Origin: Paramarasmius palmivorus
Taxonomy: Eukaryota > Basidiomycota > Agaricomycetes > Agaricales > Marasmiaceae
Assembly (NCBI GenBank): GCA_037176845.1
Contig: JAYKXP010000015.1
Coordinates: forward strand, 1-64,000
Direction of reading: 5' to 3'
Length of the DNA stretch: 64,000 nucleotides
The notes beneath the pieces are model-generated. The model worked only from the letters and a program-made list of their open reading frames with translations, searched no databases and was not told the origin of the DNA. The translations under genes were made by a program, and so were the position numbers. Below, piece after piece: positions 58,937 to 64,000 of the stretch. Within the stretch, counting starts at the first letter, position 1. Each line of letters begins with the position of its first letter.

Positions 58937-60480
58937 ATGGACGCGCCACTAGCGCCCATCCCTCCCCACTTCGATAGGAGGTGAGTCTAGTCAACTAAAG
59001 CATCGTATTTGCCCATTCAAAATCACATCTGATATCTAGCGCCGGTCCCGTGGTGAGATCTCTCGCGTTTCATGGCTTTAAACGACTGAAATACAGTCCT
59101 TGAGCTCCTGGCTTATTTTCTTCTCTGGTTATTCTATGGGATGCTCTGTGTTCAGCTATGTCCGTGCAATTCCCTGTACCATAAACAATTGTGGCTCACG
59201 CTGACATTGCGACTTGTAGATGTTTACTATCAAGCATTCCCGTTCGACCCGAGAACTCTAAAGGCCGTCGTGTATTTCATGTTCTTCCTGGAGACCATGC
59301 AAATCATCATGATCACCTATGACGGCTGGGACGTTTTCGCTGCCCGTTACGGAGACTTGACAAATTTCGATGATGTCCACCACCTATGGTTTTCCGGTCC
59401 AGTCTTGTGTGGAATAGGTATGCCATCTGCACAAATTTCATTTACCAAGTGTCAACCTGCTTCCCTTCGCGCAACAGTCAGTGTTATGGCGCAACTATTT
59501 TATGCAAACCGAATTATGACCTTCTCAACCCATATCATGGGTCGCCTTGTCGCTGGTGTCATCACAATCGTAAGTCCACCATTTCCCCTGTAAGATGTTT
59601 TGCTGATATTCCGTTTGTAGATTGCAATAATACAATGCTGCGCTGCTATCGACGCTGGTGTACAAGCTCTTCGTATCGGAAGACTGTCTCAACTTCCATC
59701 TAGACTGTACGTTGTCACATCGGTGAGCTAGATTCCTGAGTTCAAGGTATTGTTACAAGAACCAATATTTTCCCCTAGATATGGCTATCAGGAGCAGCTA
59801 CTTGCGATATTCTAATTTCTGGGAGCATGACATGGTTTGTACGTAGCCATCCATGTTCCTCTGTTCAAGAATAAATCTGACCCGTGTACAGCTAGCTCAC
59901 TCTGGTGCGGTATTCAAAGAGACCAAAGACGTCTTTGCCAGAATAATCCGGTTGACCATCGAGACTGGTTTGATCACCGGTTCGTTCTTTCTCGGATCGC
60001 TAGTAAATCAGCTCATGATCATTGCCGTCAATAGCCCTATTCGCAGTCTTGGATATCATTCTCTTCCTCGGATATCCCCACAATAACTACCACGTTGTCC
60101 CCACACTCTGCCTTGGAAAGATTTACTCGAACGCACTCCTTGTCGTGCTCAACAATAGGGCACGAATCGCAGATGCACGCGCTCAAAATCATTCAGGATT
60201 CACTACAGGCCCTATCAATTTTTCTCTCGGCGTTTTGCAGCAAAGTGATAGTGTGATACTAAGTCGAACTAGTGCCGAACTTAGGCCCAACGTTCAGGAC
60301 ACTAGATTTCCTACAAGTTCGCTCAGGAGAGAGACTGTTGTCGAGCCCCCAAGTAGGGCTTTCTGTGTGAGTCTAGCTTCTTCGATAACTATCGATTTCT
60401 GACGCTTTTATAATACTCTCTTCATACAGGCTGGCGGAAAATACGACGCATACGGGAGGCCTTTACAGGAAGAGGTGTGA
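58937..60480 (+). CDS. DUF6534-family seven-helix membrane protein, sister 2
   Basis: ATG 58937 (MDAPLAPIPPHFDR). Same order as sister 1: LLAYFLLWLFYGMLCVQLY, YYQAFPFDPRTLKAVVYFMF, FLETMQIIMITYDGWDVFA, FDDVHHLWFSGPVLCGIG, TVSVMAQLFYANRIMTFST, IAIIQCCAAIDAGVQALRIG, IWLSGAATCDILISGSMTW, FARIIRLTIETGLITALFA, FLGYPHNNYHVVPTLCLGK, YSNALLVVLNNRARIADAR, ending AYGRPLQEEV. Residue identity with sister 1 is obvious over the whole length, so they are a recent duplication that spans or has gathered the OYE gene between them. Stop TGA at 60478-60480. Confidence 0.8.
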
Positions 60481-60747
60481 TAGCTAATTTCTGTATTCCT
60501 GTATTTCTCTAGGACTCTGTCTTTATTCAGACCATAAACTTCTGTGAATAATTACAAGATCTGTAGATATCACTACAATACTGTACACAAAAAGGATACA
60601 ACTCGAAAAAGCGCTTAAAAACCCCTCAACAAAACCCGAGTCTACTGGAATACAAATAAAGACGCGGTCCCGGGACCACGAACGTATCAAGAAAATAAAA
60701 CGCGAAAGACAAGAAGCAATAAAGAAAGGCAAAAGAAATCACGGACC

Positions 60748-62666
60748 TCAAATTTTGGGCCTAGGAGGACTAGGATTTTTACTACTCTGTTCAGAGCTGA
60801 TCGGCCTTCCGGCAGGATCAAATCTCTTCGCAGCCTCCTTCTTTTCAGCAACTTCCTCATCACACAAAATCCTTCCACCGACTTCTCTCTCGACTTCCTT
60901 CGCCACCTCAGCAAGCCATACTCTCGGGGGACCTTTCTTGGTCTGGCCGTTCCCATTGTCAACGTATGAAGGTATGTCTCTCCCGATAAGGCTGACGAAG
61001 ACGCCTTGATTGAGTACGGGATATGAACCAACTTGGATACTGTCAGCTTTGAGTCGCGCTTGGAGCGATGTCAGGTATGGGGCGATCATCGATTCTGGGC
61101 GTCTAGAATTTTAATGTCAATACGCGTCCAAGACGTCTACGGTACAGAAACGTACTCTGTAAAGACCTGAATCCTCAAAGGCCTTTCACTTGGGGGAGGT
61201 AGAGGCAGATACTCCGTCAAACCATTGAGCATCTTCTGGAACAGTGCCGGGATACCAGGGAACACGCAAAGCTTTCCTTCAAGTCTGACGACGGGCTAAA
61301 GCACCTCATCAGACAAACACAACACACAACAGCTAAAAGACCACATACAACCCAGATATCCTTCCCAATGAAAATAACTTCTGCACCGTTCGGGAATAAC
61401 GCCATCCGTTTTGTTGCCTCTTTCTGCTGAGGGTCCATTTTTGCCATCCACGGACGATGTTTATTCATCTCGTTCATACGTCGTAGAGTCTCTCCATGGT
61501 GCTCAAGCTTTTGGTTGAACGCTTGAGCCAGAGAGGCATATGTGATATCTGTGAAGGGTGAGAATGTGAGACAATGACGTCATAGCATGAAACAACACTC
61601 TGGGGATTGGGGAAAGGACGCGTACCATCGTGAGTAGGCCCAATTCCACCAGTAGTGATGACTAGGTCGTATTTCTCGACCATACGTCGACTGGCAGCGG
61701 CACTATGTAACCACAAATTCATTTAGGATGGGGAGAATCAGTACTAGAGCTATTAGCATATGTAATAGACAGATGAACAATCAAAAACACGTACATCTCT
61801 TCGGGGTCGTCTGGAATGACTTCGATTCGTTTGCTGGGTACACGCAGCAGCAAATGTGTAAGCAACAAGTGCAGGAGAGGCTAAGAACGCCTGATGCCTA
61901 CAGGTCAATTCCCAAGTCAAAGCAGTACTTTGCAAAGTAATGCGAGTTCTTTTCCATGGTTTTGCCATTGAGAATCTCATCGCTAGACCGAAGCTTGTTA
62001 GCATATACAACCTCTGTAATCTGACCATAAAACTCACCCAATGACGAGAGCAGCAGCAGTCCTAATCGGTTTCATCTTGTCTAGGTCTTTCGGTATCGGC
62101 GTAACCTCAAAACCAGGGAATTCTTTTGGAGTGACTGCAGTCTCAGTCGTCTTCTTGAGTTCACCACCATTGCTAGCAACTACAGCTCCAGTTCCGGCTG
62201 CAACTCCGTCCTTGACACCAACACCGCCAATCCTGCCTCCTCTCGCATTACCACTCGGTCTCACCGGAGCAGGTGCATTGAATCTGCTTCCTGCGCCCAA
62301 AGGTATCCTCTGCGGACCCGTAGAAGGCCATGCGGCCGCGCTACCAGTGCCACTACTCTCGTGATACTCTGCAGGACCTGAATACCCTGTCGTTGCCGTC
62401 GAGCTGTCTGAAGAGAGAGCCATGACGGCTACGAAATGATTTCTGACTTGTCGGTAATTATGCGGGGTTTGTGAATTCGCAAGCGTATGGGAATGGGGAC
62501 TGGTTCGAAGGAGAGATATCGACCCAGTTGAATTGGAATGTGGGGAATATGATGATGATGATGATGATGATAATTCGACTCGAGACCTCGGTACGGATGA
62601 TGATACAAGCTGTTGAAGATGAAGGAAACGAGTGCTCGAGGTGGGTGCTTTTACGGGACCAGGCAT
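60748..62666 (-). CDS. MoaB/Mog-fold (MoCF_biosynth) protein
   Basis: ATG 62666 (MPGPVKAPTSSTRFLHLQQ); a second in-frame ATG (MALSSDSSTATTGYSG) about 80 codons on is also possible. The N-terminal part is low complexity, with a serine run from an ATC/ATG microsatellite and Gly/Ala/Pro-rich stretches. The catalytic domain spans IRTAAALVIGDEILNGKT, EKNSHYFAKYCFDLGIDL, KRIEVIPDDPEEI, VEKYDLVITTGGIGPTHD, the hallmark T-T-G-G-x-G loop that binds molybdopterin or a nucleotide, and EATKRMALFPNGAEVIFIG, VVRLEGKLCVFPGIPALF. It matches the stand-alone fungal proteins related to the N-terminal half of FAD synthase. The basic N terminus could be mitochondrial. About six exons. Confidence 0.72.
62549..62571. 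repeat. ATG microsatellite coding a serine run
   Basis: (ATG)n on the plus strand, read as AT-C serine codons on the minus strand inside the N-terminal part of the MoaB/Mog-fold gene. Confidence 0.7.
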
Positions 62667-63217
62667 GGGAGGGAGAGCGGAAAAGAAGTGCTGCGTGGGC
62701 TGAGAGAAAAGATTAAAGAATGGTCATATAAACGAGGCGCTGTATTTTTGGGAAAAACTGAGGCATTAGAACATCGTATAGCGGGTGAGTGCGGAGGTTT
62801 GCGTGGGGCGAGTAGCAAAAGTCCGATTGCTAGTCACACGACTTACCCCACAGTGATTTGCGGCCGTCCGCCTGACGTTTTTAGACTTTTTCACTTTGTT
62901 TCTTGTATTCAATCTAGTGGTAATGTAATTTCCCGTCTGTAAAGAACGTAAGAAGTATGCTTCAGAGTCCAAGACCATCATCGTCATCATCTACAACGCA
63001 AGAAATGTTGCGTAATGCGTAACTAGTTCGTAAGGGAAACCAGATATCGCCTGAGAGAAGAGAATTCCGATTCCAGACTGGTCTGGGAACAAATCAACGA
63101 CAGGTCGGGTAAACAGACACGACAAAAGTAAAGTAATAGAACACTTTCAAATCCAGGAAAGAAGAGGAGAGAAGAACGAAACTGAAATGGAAACAGATTA
63201 AGAGAAATAGACGTTGC
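62667..63217. other. Gap between MoaB/Mog-fold and Kre9-like genes
   Basis: No gene seen. The right side should be the 3' UTR of the Kre9-like gene. Confidence 0.35.
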
Positions 63218-64000
63218 TTATAGCAACATGGCTCCAGCAGCGATACCGCCAAGAACAGCAAGCAAAGCTTTGCTGTTGCCCATGGAAACGGCAGAGGCAC
63301 CGTTGGATTCACCGCTGGCACTTGCAGAGGCAGCAGCGGCTCTGGTGGCAGTGGTGCTAGCCGAAGAAACCTTCGAAGTCGTCATTGACGCCGATGGGCT
63401 GGAAGCAGTGGAGGACGATCCAGCGAGAGGTGCTGTCGACTGTCCATCGATTTGCGCTTGGATGTCGGGAGAGAATGTACCAGACATGCCGTTCATTCTA
63501 GCACAATTTTATCAGAAAACAGTGAGTGTAAAGCACTGAGAACACATACTGGAACTTGGCTGAGAAGGCGAGTGCGGGGTATTGAGGGCTGGCAGCATCC
63601 TTCAAGGTGAGAGATTCGATACGAACAAAGCTAGAAAAAATTGCATGGTTAGATAGGGTGAAGCCGCCACATATTGAGGGGACGCACTATTCTTTGCTGT
63701 TGGGGCCAATAGCAGCGTTGGGGGTGAACTCGATAGAGTTAATAGCAGAGACGTTGACGCTGTTCGTAATCTCTTGAAGGGAAGTCTATATTGAGAAACA
63801 AGGTTAGCAACTAGCGCCGATAAAAAATGTAGTGATGCTGCGCGGGACGCCCAAAGAGACGACAATGACAGCTCCTGTCCCATGGACGTCGTCGCCCTAT
63901 CCATCCCACACGGAACATGAAAAATCAAACAGCCAAAACACACCTGTTGCTTAGCATTTCCAGTGTAGATCGAGACCTTTGCCAAACCCCAATCAGCCAA
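63218..64000 (-). CDS. GPI-anchored Kre9/Knh1-like wall protein (5' end outside window)
   Basis: The gene enters from the right edge with LADWGLAKVSIYTGNAKQQ, then TSLQEITNSVNVSAINSIEF, NSKEYFVRIESLTLKDA, QYPALAFSAKFQMNGMSGTF: the Ser-Thr-rich membrane-anchored family N-terminal domain (Kre9/Knh1 type). Then a Ser/Ala-rich linker (SSSTASSPSASMTTSKV, ATRAAAASASASGESNGAS) and a C-terminal hydrophobic stretch (ALLAVLGGIAAGAMLL-stop) that fits a GPI-attachment signal. Exported, anchored in plasma membrane or wall. Three introns seen; stop TAA at 63218-63220. Start, signal peptide and first exons lie beyond 64000. Confidence 0.75.

Overview
The window is nuclear DNA of a filamentous basidiomycete, most likely an Agaricomycete. 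Genes are intron-dense: exons are often under 150 bp and introns are mostly 50-60 bp with GT(A/G)NGT...CAG/TAG borders. Both strands are used with gaps of a few hundred bases. The window carries families typical of mushroom-forming fungi: DUF6534 seven-helix proteins, short heme-thiolate peroxidases, F-box-like/LRR proteins and GPI-type GH16 proteins. I saw no rRNA, tRNA, CRISPR, transposase or viral gene. All calls come from reading translations and splice borders by eye; no database search was run.

0-7 kb: the 3' end of an unknown gene; an acireductone-dioxygenase-like gene that has lost all four metal ligands, with a collapsed tandem copy behind it; a DUF6534 membrane protein; an F-box-like protein. 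7-13.5 kb: a block of predicted secreted enzymes, with a GH35 beta-galactosidase divergent from a CE12/SGNH acetylesterase, then a heme-thiolate peroxidase. 13.8-22.4 kb: a thiamine-type Nudix protein, a TcdA/Tcd1-like E1 enzyme of the tRNA ct6A pathway, a small membrane protein, a class-I O-methyltransferase and a PAQR/IZH receptor. 22.5-26.9 kb: a PL3 pectate lyase and the CUE-domain protein of the ribosome-quality trigger complex (Cue3/ASCC2 type).

27-30 kb: three members of an unrecognised family (one whole, one broken, one inverted). 30.7-35 kb: two housekeeping genes, LCB2 (sphingolipid synthesis) and UDP-glucose 6-dehydrogenase. 35.5-43 kb: the most unusual stretch. Two GH16-like, Ser/Thr-rich, C-terminally anchored proteins lack different halves of the GH16 catalytic signature, and they enclose two divergently oriented copies of a small membrane protein. 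43.5-53.5 kb: a Zn2Cys6 regulator, then MCM4 and ORC3 head to head over about 100 bp. 54-60.5 kb: two sister DUF6534 genes flanking an old yellow enzyme. 60.7-64 kb: a MoaB/Mog-fold protein and the 3' part of a Kre9/Knh1-like GPI protein that runs off the window.

Sugar and wall chemistry recurs (GH35, CE12, PL3, UDP-glucose dehydrogenase, GH16-like, Kre9-like). It splits into plant-polymer degradation at 7-24 kb and the fungus's own cell surface at 33-43 kb and 63 kb. Several paralogue sets (ARD-like, orphan trio, GH16-like with the small membrane proteins, DUF6534) show frequent local duplication and decay.
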